Assembly: GCA_963082975.1 (NCBI GenBank)
Contig: OY720345.1
Location: 8,458,491-8,522,490 of the forward strand
Origin: Labia minor
Taxonomy: Eukaryota; Arthropoda; Insecta; Dermaptera; Spongiphoridae
Direction: 5' to 3'
DNA length: 64,000 nt
Under the pieces are notes generated by a model. It was not told the origin of the DNA and did no database searches. It saw only the letters and a program-made list of their open reading frames with translations. Below, in pieces: positions 10,604 through 21,262 of this stretch; position 1 is the first letter of the stretch; each line of letters opens with the position of its first letter. A program made the position numbers and the translations under genes.

Positions 10604-11295
10604 TTTTTACCGGCCGTGGGTTAGGAAGGGAAGGTATTGTTTTCACACCAAATTCACATATTAACATATCTCCACGAATCATGCATTTAGTTAACACAAA
10701 AAAGTATTTTTAGCATGATGTCTGTACGTCTGTCCGTCCATTGTATGTCTTTATAGACGTGATAAAATTTAATATATTTACTTAATCACTTAATGCATCA
10801 GTAGCATGAATTCATCAACTTTTGGTGTATATTCGGAAACTGGAAGTGGTAATTTCCAAAGTTTCAATTTCATATTCATTGTCGGAAATTTTTTACTTAA
10901 AATATAATAGTAATTAATAATTGAGTAATTAAACTAAAAATAAAAACCAAAATAATATAATTTAGTCATTTTAATTCAAGTTTTTAAAATATTTTTTTTA
11001 TACTTTATACACAAAATACTAAAAAATCGATAAATATATATAATGTTTCTAATTACACTCATGGAATACTAGCACTCATCGTTAAATTAATTCAGAAAAA
11101 GAAAAAATAATAAAGAATTTAAGAATTTTAAACTCGCACAAAATACCTAATTCTCCAGTCACCGTGTCAGTTGCGACTATGTACCTGGCGCTCACTTTCC
11201 ATTAAACTAACGCCTGATAACACGTGTTATAATAAATAATGTTGTTTTTAATTATTTTTAAATCGTCGGTCGGTTCTGTGCCTGGCCACAGCTCA
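10604..11295 (+). mobile_element. Family A Helentron-like element, plus orientation, decayed
   Basis: Starts TTTTTTACCGGCCG and ends CGTCGGTCGGTTCTGTG, then CCTGGCCACAG. It faces the copy at 9160-9824, so the outer ends of the pair look like terminal inverted repeats. The middle is diluted by AT-rich sequence. Confidence 0.6.
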
Positions 11296-11546
11296 TTTTT
11301 TTTTTTTTAAGATACATATTTTCATACGATAATTTTTAATGATTTCTACTAAAAATATTTTTAATTATTATTTTAAAAATATTAATAAATTTATTATATT
11401 TTTCATTGATTAAGAATCTTTCAAGTTTTCTCTTTCCCTCTCTCACCCTCACTGGATGTCTTTTAATAATTGCTGGTCCATTATTAAGATATCAGCCTTC
11501 TTGTAAGTGGTGGTTGGTTAAATTAATAATTCTATGCACTACTTAC

Positions 11547-11725
11547 ATTCATATTCCTTCCTGGCTCATCTTCTACTAATTGCCTGGCGATATCTTTACA
11601 TGACTTCCTTGCTGCCTGTGTCATTTTGGCGTCATCCTCCCAAAATCGAGAAGCAGAATGAGCGTAAAGCGCTGCAGGGGTGGCATGCGTTACCCGTGTA
11701 TTTGTCACAAGGCCTGTTGCTTTTC
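11547..11725 (-). CDS. Internal coding exon of an unidentified host gene
   Basis: This 179-bp segment has much higher GC content than its surroundings and is open throughout in one frame. It is preceded on the minus strand by a pyrimidine-rich acceptor (TTTTTTTTATAG) and followed by a consensus donor, GTAAGTAG. It starts with two bases of a split codon and ends on a codon boundary. The encoded peptide, about 59 residues, includes TNTRVTHATPAALYAHSA, then RFWEDDAKMTQAARK and KDIARQLVEDE. It looks like charged, helical cytoplasmic protein, with no membrane segment or zinc ligands. I do not recognise the family. Flanking exons were not found in this window, which implies long introns full of transposons. 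The low-complexity frame on the opposite strand is a shadow. Confidence 0.7.
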
Positions 11726-12319
11726 CTATAAAAAAAAGAGAAAGGGATTTTTTTAATCCAAGACACGCTCTTTGCATTTTATTCCACTAAAAATTTAAAC
11801 ACCAAAGCACTTGTGGAATTTAATATGTCAACATGGATATATATATATATATAATTAAAATTTACACATAATTTTAAATATACTGAAAATTACATAACAA
11901 TAATAATAACAATAATAATAACCATTTGCATAATCATCTTTTTTGTTACAACCCTTTCAATACGATTTTTTTTATAATAATTAATGTAATAGCAGAAAAT
12001 ATTTATTTATAATTTAGTTTGCCGGGAAAAACACCATATTATTTATTGATTAGTGTAAAATAATAATTGGGACATATTGTCCCAATATTATTGGTGAGTG
12101 AGTCGTATGTCCCAACAGTATTTTAACTGTAGAGTAAAATTGTGGAACACATAAAATAAGAAAAAAAAAGAAAAGAAATTCAACATTTCTTTTGTACTGC
12201 ATATATATATATATATATATATATGGTGGTTTTGTTGCACCACCCAACCTATCAACCCAGAATCCCGATATTAACCCTTGGTCACACAGAATCTCAAAAA
12301 TATTCCCACCTAAATAATC

Positions 12320-12362
12320 TCTTGAAAATGGCGCCAAAATGGGTGCCGAAACGTCGAGGAAA
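12320..12362 (+). repeat. Penelope-type hammerhead-like motif
   Basis: CTTGAAAATGGCGCC is followed by GGTGCCGAAACGTCG. The GGCGCC/GGTGCC pair can form the stem between a degenerate CTGANGA box and the GAAAC box, as in the hammerhead ribozymes at the ends of Penelope-like retroelements. The first box is degenerate, so cleavage activity is doubtful. Confidence 0.45.
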
Positions 12363-12402
12363 CAATCTCGCAAAAATACGTGATTATATCCCTGATAAAT
12401 CT

Positions 12403-12702
12403 GATTAAAAAAAACCTCTGACTTTTGTAAGTCCTTCGCAAGGACAACGCCTATCAAGTCGGTTATATTAATGAGGTGTCCTATGATCAGTAGAACGGGT
12501 CCTATCAACCTTTACCTTGAATTTCTTGATCGGAGGCGCTACTTTTTATCAAGTAGCTTCTCAATGTTGATCCCGGAGGCTGGGTTGACTCCGTCCCATA
12601 TACTCTCCAGCTAGAGAAGTTCTCTTTCTAGGCCCGGGACTTGAACCCGGGACCACGAGAATGTGTGTCAGCGACGCTCGCCATCACACCCTGTGGCGCC
12701 TT
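12403..12702 (-). mobile_element. tRNA-derived SINE, copy 1, full-length
   Basis: Flanked by the 11-bp direct repeat CTGATAAATCT (12392-12402 and 12703-12713), which marks retroposition. On the minus strand it starts AAGGCGCCACAGGG, with an A-box-like GATGGCGAGCG and a clear B box GGTTCAAGTCC (12637-12647), the internal RNA polymerase III promoter of a tRNA-like head. The body includes a TAGCTACTTGATAAA-like section, and the 3' tail is a short T-run. Length is 300 bp. A second copy at 54993-55256 has lost its B box. Confidence 0.8.
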
Positions 12703-13207
12703 CTGATAAATCTCATAGTAATATATATATACAAAGTAATCAAGAATGATACTTAGCAAAACAATCATTGCAGATTCATGTGCACATTTGTTATTATTGA
12801 ATATATCGGTTAGTCAATACTGATGGGACATAATATCCCATTAATCAACACTATTGGCACATATAAGTCCCATTATTATTTTTGGAACTAAAAAATTGAT
12901 AAAAACTATTGCTGCACACTAAAAAAGTAATATAAAATTATAAATAGCTTCCTTGGCAATTCTGAGCACAGAATAAATATAAACACATGTAGTAATAAGC
13001 ATGACGCGTGTATACTGTTTGCTAGTAACATCTAGAATGACAAAATATTATAAAAAAGAAAAAAAGCAGACAGTTTTGGGCTTATTTAATAGCCTATGAC
13101 CGTACAAAACTGAAATCCCAGATCCCAATGAATTTGCAAGCATTTAAATTATTTTATAATATATTAGAAATTCTCTGGGACAATATGTCCCTACAGTATA
13201 GAAAGGG

Positions 13208-13475
13208 TTAAGAAAAATACTTTTTTTTTTTAATATATTAATATTTATTTCTACAGTATTTCTTATTTATTTATGAATTTATAATTTAAATTTAATGAAA
13301 CAAAAAAAACAAAATTATTAAACTTTTATTCATAAATTTCTTCACATTTTATGTTCTTTCATTGATATGTTTAATGTTCAATGTCAATGTTTTAAAATAA
13401 TACTTATTTTCAGATTTAAATTATTTTTTGTTTGATTTATTATACTTTAGTTTAATTATGATTTAAAAAGAATAA
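13208..13475. other. AT-rich DNA
   Basis: Contains the TTAA that follows the piggyBac-like end, then AT-rich DNA with no recognisable feature. Confidence 0.5.
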
Positions 13476-13612
13476 ATGTATGAGTTAGAAATATCCTATT
13501 TTATCTCTCTTAAAACAATCCATCCATGGAATACATTTGATTATATTTACACCCAAAGTGGTACTTCATTTTCCAACCTTTCCTTGGCCGAGCAAATGGA
13601 GTGGAAAAAAGT

Positions 13613-13643
<31 letters not shown>

Positions 13644-15015
13644 CTAGGAAATAAGATGAAGAGCACTCCTAAGCAGGGAAAGAGGATGAAATGCCTCATT
13701 TACCCAACATTTCTTCAGTAGTTCGCCTTCATCTTTATCCCACAGCATCCGACTTTCTTAAAAACGAGACCAAACAGATCTTGCAAGGCCCGGATATCTC
13801 ATCGTTATAATTGACCCATTGGCGGCGTTTCTTTAAACCCGCAGGGAACGATTCTAACTTCTAAGCAAAAAACATACAACCCCTTTGCTCACCCCCCCCC
13901 GCCTTCCACCCTCCCCCCATCAACCAAATTCCCCAGAAATGGAACAGATGTTAAGGAACAAAAGTTTCATGAAAAAAAAAAAATGTTCAAAAGGTGTTTG
14001 TGAAATAGAGAAAGAGAGTTAATCTTGCAAATAATTCACTCCTTGGAAGAAATAAAAAAAAAAAAAATACTGCCCAATGTTGTCCTTTGAATGGAGTTTT
14101 CTTTCTACCTGTGAGATTTACTTAAATTACAACCCACCCACCTCCAACCCTCTTCAATCTCCTCTTCAAACTAAATTTAAACTGATGTTTATCAATATTG
14201 TAACATATGTCTGTTTGTTTTTGTTTTTTTTTTTTTTTTTGTTTTTTTAAAAAAAAAATTCTTACAGAGTTTAGAACAGCAACTTAAATGAGTCCAGTAA
14301 AAACAATTTTAATTAATCTGTCCCTAAGGTCTTTGTGACATGTACATGGTTAAGGAAGGGGTGGGGGTGGGGGTGGGGGGAGCAGGAAGGAGGGTGTTAT
14401 GGGAAAACATTAAACTCCCTTGAGAATCTAGTTTCCTGAGGGGCGAGAATGAAAGAAGTGTTGGATAGAAAAATGCGATTGAGATTGAGCGCATGTTTGG
14501 ATTGGATGGGCTCCGGGCGGGCACTGTTCCATCTTCTAGCTAGTACAAGTTTTAAAAGCTTTTTGACTCTAGCGGGCTAATAAGAAAATCTTTTTTTCTC
14601 TTTTTATATATATTTAGACCTGCACTTTATTGTTCGCAAAACATAATAAAGTTAAATTGCTTATTTTATTTATTTTTTTTTTCTACCCTCTAAGCTGGGA
14701 ATCTAAATCTCTATTTCTACTTATCCTTTTAACAAATTTCACTCAACATAAAAAAAAAAATGAAAATGGATATAAATTTATTAGATGCAATATTAAATGA
14801 TATTACAATTTACTTGTAGAGTTAATTTTATTTTTTTATTTTTTAATAAACAATCCATGAAATTTAATAAATATATAGGAATATATTTTAATTTGTCTTC
14901 ACCAACTACATTTAGAAGTCTTCTTTGACACTAGAAAGTTATTTTTAAAACCACACTCGTTTAACATTTTTATTTTGATTCAATTCAATTTTAATATCGT
15001 GAGTTTCCTCTAAAT
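13476..15015. other. Unique DNA with moderate-GC islets, unidentified
   Basis: Two stretches (13480-13900 and 14320-14570) have more G and C than the background. They include a (TA)n tract at 13612-13637, C-rich runs near 13890 and a GGGGTGG-rich stretch at 14355-14385. Short open frames exist, but splice signals and family similarity are lacking. These could be regulatory DNA or untranslated exons of the genes hinted at by nearby exon candidates. Confidence 0.3.
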
Positions 15016-15163
15016 CAGGGATGTCAAAATCGCGGCCCGTCACCACTTTTGACTTTTTTAAAAAATTTTCAATTTGTCTCTTAAAAAAAAAGGTCAAATG
15101 TTTTTCGCGATCAGACTTTCGACTTTTTTAATAAAATTTTGTTTGTTTGGCCCAAGTGTACCT
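15016..15163. mobile_element. Small hAT-like element or fragment
   Basis: The left end is CAGGGATGTCAAAATCGCGG, followed by GGCCCG; the right side has GGCCC, then AAGTGTACCTA in inverse sense. The interior holds the AAAGGTCAAATG version of the shared MITE module. The target duplication is weak (CTCTAAAT against TCATAAAT). Confidence 0.4.
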
Positions 15164-15196
15164 ATTCATAAATATATTTCTTTTTCCCGTGCAACT

Positions 15197-15719
15197 GTTT
15201 TCTTTACAAAATTATCATTGGGGTGGGACTATAATAGGGAAGGTGCTTAAAACAGGCGATTTCTTTTTTTTTTTTTTTTTTGCTCTTCATATCAACTTAC
15301 ACAAAAATATTTTGGGGTAACGGTTAAAAAAATTCCCCGACCGCTGCTTTAATGAATACACAAAAATACACAACAATTCTTTCCAAATGACATATCGGTC
15401 TGCTACAACCCAACCAAGAGAAGTCCCAACTCCTCTTCATCCTCTTTCATGTTATTATAGGGATTTCCATTTAATTTACAATTATATCACACTCAACAAA
15501 CAATTCATAATTCATAATTTAAAATTGAACAATTTCATTCCCAACCCACTTCTATACCATTTTTTTTTCAAAATATAATAATTTCAAATATACGCAAAAA
15601 AAATTAAAATATTTCAATAAAAATTCAATTTTATAAAATACATGTATATATTGATTTATTCTAATAAATTCAATTTTATTAAAAGTTAAATGGAAATTAT
15701 TTATTTTTATTAAAATATA
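15197..15719 (-). repeat. About 530-bp inverted repeat, right arm
   Basis: The inverse of 4279-4812, including the hAT MITE terminus CAGCGGTCGGGGAA (inverted, ending near 15345). The inner end of the MITE is lost near 15200, where another hAT-like fragment begins. Confidence 0.75.
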
Positions 15720-15941
15720 TTACATCTCTTTAAGATATTATATTGTATTATTCTCCTAATATAATTTTAAATTTGAAAGAATTTTTGAAAATTAATATCA
15801 CAGAAATAAAATAATATTTTAAAAAATCTCTACACCTTTTGAATCATTTTAATGTTATTTATTTATTTTTATATTTTTTTTTTTCGTCATTTTGTTGATA
15901 TAAATCTTATCTAATATCATTTAATTTCTTATTTTTTCTAG

Positions 15942-16030
15942 TCGGGAGAGACGAGACATCAATTCAAGTCTTCAAGATAACGGCTTCGAGTCTAATCTGC
16001 GAGATTTATCAACCCTTTATTAACTGCGAG
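15942..16030 (+). CDS. Candidate internal exon, unidentified gene
   Basis: A strong acceptor (TTATTTTTTCTAG) ends at 15941 and a donor, GTCAGTAT, follows at 16031. The 89 bp between are richer in G and C than the flanks. One frame is open across it and gives a peptide containing RDETSIQVFKITASSLIC and EIYQPFINCE; the other two frames have stops. The donor is non-optimal, and it may instead be a 5' untranslated exon of the gene whose start codon could lie at 16185. I do not recognise the peptide. Confidence 0.4.
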
Positions 16031-16184
16031 GTCAGTATTTATTATTAATTTGATTTAAATTTATTAATTGTAAAACTTCATAATTTAATATGTTATTTTG
16101 ACTTCTTATTTCTATTTCATGTTTCAATCTTCGTTCCTGATTCTGGATGTTGATTTTAATTCTTAATTATCTTCTCCATCTCTG

Positions 16185-16220
16185 ATGATGATGAAACGAT
16201 CTTCATACAGTTCACCAAAT
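16185..16220 (+). CDS. Candidate first coding exon (MMMKRSSYSSPN)
   Basis: Three successive ATG codons begin a 12-codon frame that ends exactly at a consensus donor, GTAAGTAAT (16221 on), in phase 0. An acceptor-like pyrimidine tract (TCTTCTCCATCTCTG) lies just upstream, so this may be a spliced second exon holding the start codon, downstream of 15942-16030. No following exon was identified, so the product is unknown. Confidence 0.35.
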
Positions 16221-16230
16221 GTAAGTAATC

Positions 16231-16620
16231 ATCATTGTTTATTTAGCAAATAGGTAAAAATTTTATTAATTTCCAAATCTAAGGGATTTTAAGGAGGTTA
16301 CCTTCTACTTTCGTCAAGAGTTATCATACTTCTAATTTATAGATTAAACTAGAATTATTAAATAAAAAAGTGTGGGTGGATAAGTGCCATGCTAATAAGA
16401 AGAGATGGGTTACATGAACTGCAAGTCGGAATTGTGCCTTTTTATATTCTTGAGAGCATAATAAAGAATAAACGGACATTCGGGAGGGTACAGCACAGTT
16501 TCGAAATGGAAATAGCCTGAACAGAAACAAATTGTTTGTTATCTTTTGAGCGTAGGGTCTTTTCAATTAACATGGGTGATACACCCATATTGTGGTTGAG
16601 ACCAAACGTCTTATTATTCT
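16231..16620. other. Unidentified segment
   Basis: Moderately GC-richer sequence with a perfect 7-bp hairpin (ATGGGTG-ATA-CACCCAT, 16572-16588). Open frames are short and broken. It may be a decayed transposon. Confidence 0.3.
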
Positions 16621-16621
16621 T

Positions 16622-16655
16622 TTTACTATCTCGCCAGAGATAGTAATGCGATCAT
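16622..16655 (-). repeat. Isolated 3' end of a family B element
   Basis: TACTATCTCGCCAGAGATAGT followed by ATTGCGATCA is the inverse of the family B 3' terminus, with the complete 8-bp stem ACTATCTC/GAGATAGT. The rest of the element is not visible next to it. Confidence 0.6.
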
Positions 16656-16734
16656 CATCTTTTATTAGAAACATATTGAAAAAAAAATTGAAAAAAATCG
16701 AAAATTTTCAAAAGTTTGCTGGCACTTGAAATGC

Positions 16735-17104
16735 CTTCGGGTATCTGGTTGAAAGTGGAGATCCCTGGGGAATGGCGGAGACTGCATAACGAGGAATTGT
16801 ATATCATCTTTGTTTATCCAAGGATAGTTAGAGTAATAAAATCGAGAAGGCTGTGATGGGCCGGGCACGTGGCTTGAATGGGAGAGGAAAGAATGGCGAA
16901 AAATATATTGGGAGGGGGGGAGACCGAGTGGGAAACCGTCCGCTTGGAAGTTTAAGGACGTGGTGGGTGGACAATGTAGGAAGGGTCGTGAGAGAGATGG
17001 AAGAGGGTAGAAGTTGGATGGTTGTGGCTCAGGGTAGGGACACTTGGAGAAATGTGGTTGCTGCGACCAAGAACTTTCGAGTTCCGTTGCACGAGTACAG
17101 ATAG
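16735..17104 (+). pseudogene. Non-LTR retrotransposon C-terminal tail, copy 1
   Basis: Three frames must be combined to read the conserved tail: WRRLHNEELY, then RIVRVIKSRRL and WAGHVA, then NRPLGSLRTWWVDNVGRVV and AQGRDTWRNVVAATKNFRV. This region (RRLRWAGHVAR...RPLGRPR.RW.DNV) follows the reverse transcriptase in a widespread group of insect LINE elements. An internal stop and frameshifts show that it is dead. No reverse transcriptase core lies upstream; the copy is 5'-truncated. Relatives: 45178-45560 and 45965-46135. Confidence 0.75.
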
Positions 17105-18340
17105 AAAGTGTAACTTAACCTTTATAAAAAGTAAATACACTATTGTGTAGTTAACCTGGAAGACATGATCTCATTGTCTAGATCTAGAGAATTATTGTTT
17201 TATTATAAAATTTAAAACTGAAAATTAAAAACAATTAAATTTTAATTAAAATTGTATTTATTAAATATTTTTTTATGTTTGAAAAACATATACAGCCATA
17301 AAATTGAAAGATTTTTAAAAAAATAGTACCAGATCCAATTATTAAATTTAATAAAAATTATTTTAATTATAACTCATAAAATTTCATAGTACAAACTCTA
17401 AACGAAGAGTCATTTACATAAATATCAAATTTAATATTTTGCATCTATCCTTTAAAATACATTTAGTCTACTCCCTACTCCCACTTTCAATGTTGGATCA
17501 AATCAATTACTGTTTATTTATTTTTACAATTTTTGTTATATATATATATATATATATATACTTTTGATAAAATCTTACTAATTATTCGTTATTCTCATAT
17601 TTAAATATTTTTGTTTTTTAATCCAAAAACAATTCCGAATCATAAATACTATCAGTAAAGTTGTCTTTCCAATTAATATGAAAATTAGTTATTTAAAGTT
17701 AAAATAAATCAAATAAAACATATTCTCATAAAATTAATTTACATTTTATAAACTTTGGAAATTAATTTGAAATGAATATTTTATAGTCTTTCTTTAGTCC
17801 AGGACCGAGGCGGCAACGCCAACAGGGAGGGTGTGCAGAGGAGTTTCTGTCGTGAAAGCTTTCCTATAAAATTCCAGAGGTACTCACTCAAAGACGACTC
17901 TGTGACAGTGACGTCAATATAATAAGACACTAACTACCATATGCTGTCTTGTATAGTATGAGTTTGGATCTTCAAAGGCTAAGAGAAGGGGAGAGTTGTA
18001 ATTGTAGCTATAGTTGTAGTTGTAGTTCCCCCATTGTGACCAAATACTAGTAACCTAGTCGGACTCATATTGAGCGATTTCCTGCTACTTTTACTTATAT
18101 AATATGATATTACGATGGAAAAATATTAATAGATGAAAATTTAAAGCCGTTTTTGAAAAAAATACATAAAAATGTAAATTACTATTATATAGTGACATTA
18201 CTAACCAACTGTTATAAAATATTGTAATTTCTATGAAAATATATATGCAAAATATTTAAGTAAATAAAAATTAAATAAATTTATTTTATTTTATAATTTA
18301 TTAAGTATTTGATTTAACTAATTATTAAATTATTCGGTAC
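17105..18340. other. AT-rich DNA with one GC-richer islet
   Basis: A (TA)n tract lies at 17537-17561. An islet at 17795-18070 contains TATAAAATTCC and a TGACGTCA site and may be a promoter or regulatory region. No open frame continues from it. Confidence 0.3.
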
Positions 18341-18371
18341 GTTTTTTTACATACTTTTATTTAGCTTACAC

Positions 18372-18500
18372 CCGTCTCCGTATCGTCAAATCTTGCAACA
18401 TTAATTTGACCCCGTTTCCAATGTTCGAATGAGCTGAAATTTCGCATACATATGTAACTCCGATGACAATGCAATATTCTGATTCAACTTAGGTCATAGG
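18372..18500 (+). repeat. Fragment of a GTCC-type dispersed repeat
   Basis: Holds GTCTCCGTATCGTC and the motif GAGCTGAAATTTCGCATAC, like the repeat at 3290-3560. Confidence 0.35.
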
Positions 18501-18509
18501 TGACTTAGG

Positions 18510-18904
18510 CAGAGGCGGATTAAACGCCGGGGGGACCGGGGGGCCCACCGAAACGTAAATACAAATATTTCCTTAAAAAAATTTAAAAAACTGTTGAGTT
18601 TATGGATAATCGGAGTTTAAATAAAACAAGTTATATTCTTGATACAGATCTTTATTGAACAACAGATCTTTGCTTTATTCGGTCGTGTTTGAACCCCGAC
18701 TAACTTAAGAAAAAATAATCAATTTAGGGTCTCGGCGACCACAGTAAAAATTATGTATTTTTTACATAAGTACTATATATGTAAGTATAAAACAGCCTAA
18801 ATTATAATATAAACAAAATTTGTCTTTCAATTATAATTGTAAATAACAGAGGGCCCATTTCAATTTTACCGCCCGGGGCCCCCAATCAACTTAATCCGCC
18901 ACTG
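18510..18904. mobile_element. hAT-type MITE, CAGWGGCGGATTAA ends
   Basis: Inverted ends CAGAGGCGGATTAA and CAGTGGCGGATTAA continue into GGGGCCC-rich subterminal blocks. The 8-bp flanks GACTTAGG (18502-18509) and GACCTAGG (18905-18912) differ at one base. 395 bp, non-coding. Confidence 0.8.
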
Positions 18905-19280
18905 GACCTAGGAGGTACTATATTTATCAATTAGTAATTACATATTGCATAATGATGAAAAATAGTAATTAAACATTAATATAATATTAATTTATATCAT
19001 ATTTAATTATTTTGTAAAAATATTTTTTAATTTAAATGAATATCAATTAAAGTAATGGCGATATTGTTTTTGAAAAGTTATAAGTATGTATATATAAACC
19101 AATAATCTAATAATAATAATAATAATAATAATTAGCCCCCTATACCACCGATTTGATATATAGTATTTTGAGGTGAAGAATCGACTTGAATTAGATTATT
19201 TCAACATTCACACTGTAACCTCAAATAAAAAACCGGGCGAAATTTCTATCAAGACTAAAAATTAGGAAATAAAAAAAATT

Positions 19281-19659
19281 AAAAAAAAAACTTTTTAAAA
19301 ACACTAAAAAATGCACAAAAAAGGAGAAAATAATTTCTCCACACACACACCATAATTTCCTTACAATTAATCATATCTAAAAAATGAAAACGTGGGCACC
19401 AAACATGCAAAGAAAAACGTAAATTCTACTTCAAATAGACATACTTATCAATTATAGTAGAAAAGAAAAAAACAGAAAGGATTATGGATATACAATGAAA
19501 TGTCCTCCGTATTCTTTTCCTTTCTCTGCATGTATGGCGTCCATGCTTTAATTTTTTAGATATGATTAATTGTAAGGAAATTGTGGTGGGTGTGGAGAAA
19601 TTATTTTCTCCTTTATAGTGCATTTAAATAAAAGTGTGTTTTTAAAAAGTTTTTTTTTA
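19281..19659. mobile_element. Foldback MITE, copy 2
   Basis: Two arms of about 140 bp (19281-19417 and 19518-19659) are inverted copies with a few mismatches, including GGAGAAAATAATTTCTCC and AATTAATCATATCTAAAAAA. The outer ends share CTTTTTAAAAACAC and TGCACTA with 3681-3900. Open frames inside are products of the arm sequence. Confidence 0.75.
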
Positions 19660-20640
19660 TATTTTTTTATTTTTACTTATTAAAATACCCAAATAAATTA
19701 ATTAGATTTCTATATTATGTTTATTTTATTTATTTATTTATTTATTTATTCACATTTCATGTTATATATTCAGTTAGACAATAAAACAAAAACAAAAAAT
19801 ATTTTCCATTGATTATATATCAATGAGGGGGAGGCCATTCGTGTTGTTCTCCTTTTTAAAGATTTTATAGAAATGATAAAATAATGGACAGAGCGGAGGA
19901 CAGTGTAAATACAATATAACTTGGGAGTTGGTATCGTAAAGTGTCATTGTGTATATTTTATAGGTGAATGATACTCTGGAGTCGTTAAGGGAGTGAAGAG
20001 AGAGAGAGAGGGGGGGAGGGGGAGGGGGTCGATGTATTGTCATTTAATGTCGGCCACTTGTTATCGGGTCTCTTTATCCAAAGCAGGAAGGTAGTTTCCG
20101 GAAGGCGAATCGACAGATAAAGCCGCGGCTGCTGCTCTCTGTCCAGAGATTTTGCGGAATTAAGAAGCGCCTTTATTTAGGATTATATATCACTGTTCAA
20201 CGACAATAATAAATACAATAGCGAATGATTAATGTGTCACTAGGGGGGTTTCCAACAAAACACGCTCGAAAATCAATTCATATTGTCGCAATTTTTATAT
20301 ATAAATTAGTTATATATACGAGTATATATAACTACCTACTATATCAATAATACAAATTATCAAAAGAATAATTTCCACTGTGTTTTTTTGTATAATATAT
20401 ATATATATATATATATATAAAAATTTATATCTTTTGCACTTCACAACACATACAATTCAAAATAAAATAAAAATAAATATAAAAATAATAATAATATTAA
20501 TAATAATAATAAAATAATGAATTATAAAAATAAAAGATAAATTTAATAATAATTTATTTATTTGATTATAATTTTGATAATTACCTATGTTAATATAATT
20601 GTTTAAAATTTTAAAAATGGGTGAAAACTATTCTCTTTAA
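19660..20640. other. AT-rich DNA with microsatellites and one GC islet
   Basis: (TTTA)n lies near 19725-19752, GA/GGGGGA-rich sequence at 19998-20030, and (TA)n at 20394-20419. An islet at 20045-20190 (CCGCGGCTGCTGCTC, GATAAAG motifs) may be regulatory. No gene was found. Confidence 0.35.
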
Positions 20641-20660
20641 CGATAAATCTATATATATAT

Positions 20661-20990
20661 ATATAAAAAAGATTTTGTCGGCACATTGCTCAGAATTTAA
20701 AAAATTTTTTGCATATCTTCGCGATTCATGATCTCTAGAATCCAAAAGTGACTTTAGAATTTTTCATGTCTGTCTGTCTGTCCGGAAATTGTGACCATAT
20801 AGACTCAAAATTGGCTGAACCGATTTCGATGAAATTACATAAAAATATTCTTGTATATCTCTATTTGAACATAGGCTATAAATTTCATTAATATCTAATC
20901 AATAACTGCAGAAATTAATTTTAAAAAAAATTGATATGTAGACGTTCTTTTTAATGTATTCTTTGCGCACATACATCATGTACATATAAT
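20661..20990 (+). repeat. Family D repeat, forward part
   Basis: Shares a long, colinear similarity with 29950-30230: GCACATTGCTCAGAATTTAA, a GTCTGTCTGTCTGTCC tract, GGCTGAACCGATTTCGATGA and AATAACTGCAGAAATTAATT. It is another family with a GTCC microsatellite next to a GATGAAAT motif. Confidence 0.7.
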
Positions 20991-20999
20991 CTTAAAAAT

Positions 21000-21262
21000 T
21001 AAAAGAAAAAATGTAGTCACACAATGTTAATGTTGTCAGTGTGTAAAATAAGTTAAAAAAGTCAATATGATTAATTGAAATATTGTAAATATTAGAAAAA
21101 TAAAAAAATAAATATTATAAACATTCTTTTTTTTGTATTTTTTGCGCTGCTGAATGACAACATGTTTATATCAAATTTCGGCGATTAATAAAATTTATAG
21201 CCAAAAGTCACTTTTGGATTCTAGAGGTCATGAAACGCGAATATTTATAACCATAAAATACC
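21000..21262 (-). repeat. Family D repeat, inverted part
   Basis: In inverse sense this matches the later part of the family D copy at 29950-30360, with CATTCAGCAGCGCAAA. Its outer end repeats CGTTTCATGACCTCTAGAAT from the family start. Together with 20661-20990 it forms a head-to-head compound. Confidence 0.6.

Larger units (their letters stand above)
11952..13207. mobile_element. piggyBac-like non-autonomous element with nested SINE
   Basis: The left end CCCTTTCAATACG and the inverted right end CCCTTTCTATACT match. The right end is followed by TTAA (13208-13211), the piggyBac target site; on the left the corresponding four bases are ACAA, so one side has mutated or the assignment is wrong. 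Near both ends and in the middle are repeated palindromes of the form GGGACATATTGTCCC (12069, 12822, 13176), which look like binding sites for a transposase. No transposase frame is present. A tRNA-type SINE at 12403-12702 is inserted within it. Confidence 0.5.

Noticed and set aside
9160-11295. A single 2.1-kb DNA transposon with 30-bp terminal inverted repeats
   Set aside because: The inverted ends arise from two opposed family A copies. Each matches the complete single copy at 49076-49705.
12050-12508. 152-codon minus-strand frame
   Set aside because: Reads across a (TA)n tract, the piggyBac-like element and part of the SINE, three unrelated pieces, so it is chance.
12630-12702. Possible true tRNA gene
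   Set aside because: The B box is good, but the sequence continues as a SINE body with an 11-bp target duplication and has no complete cloverleaf or discriminator end.
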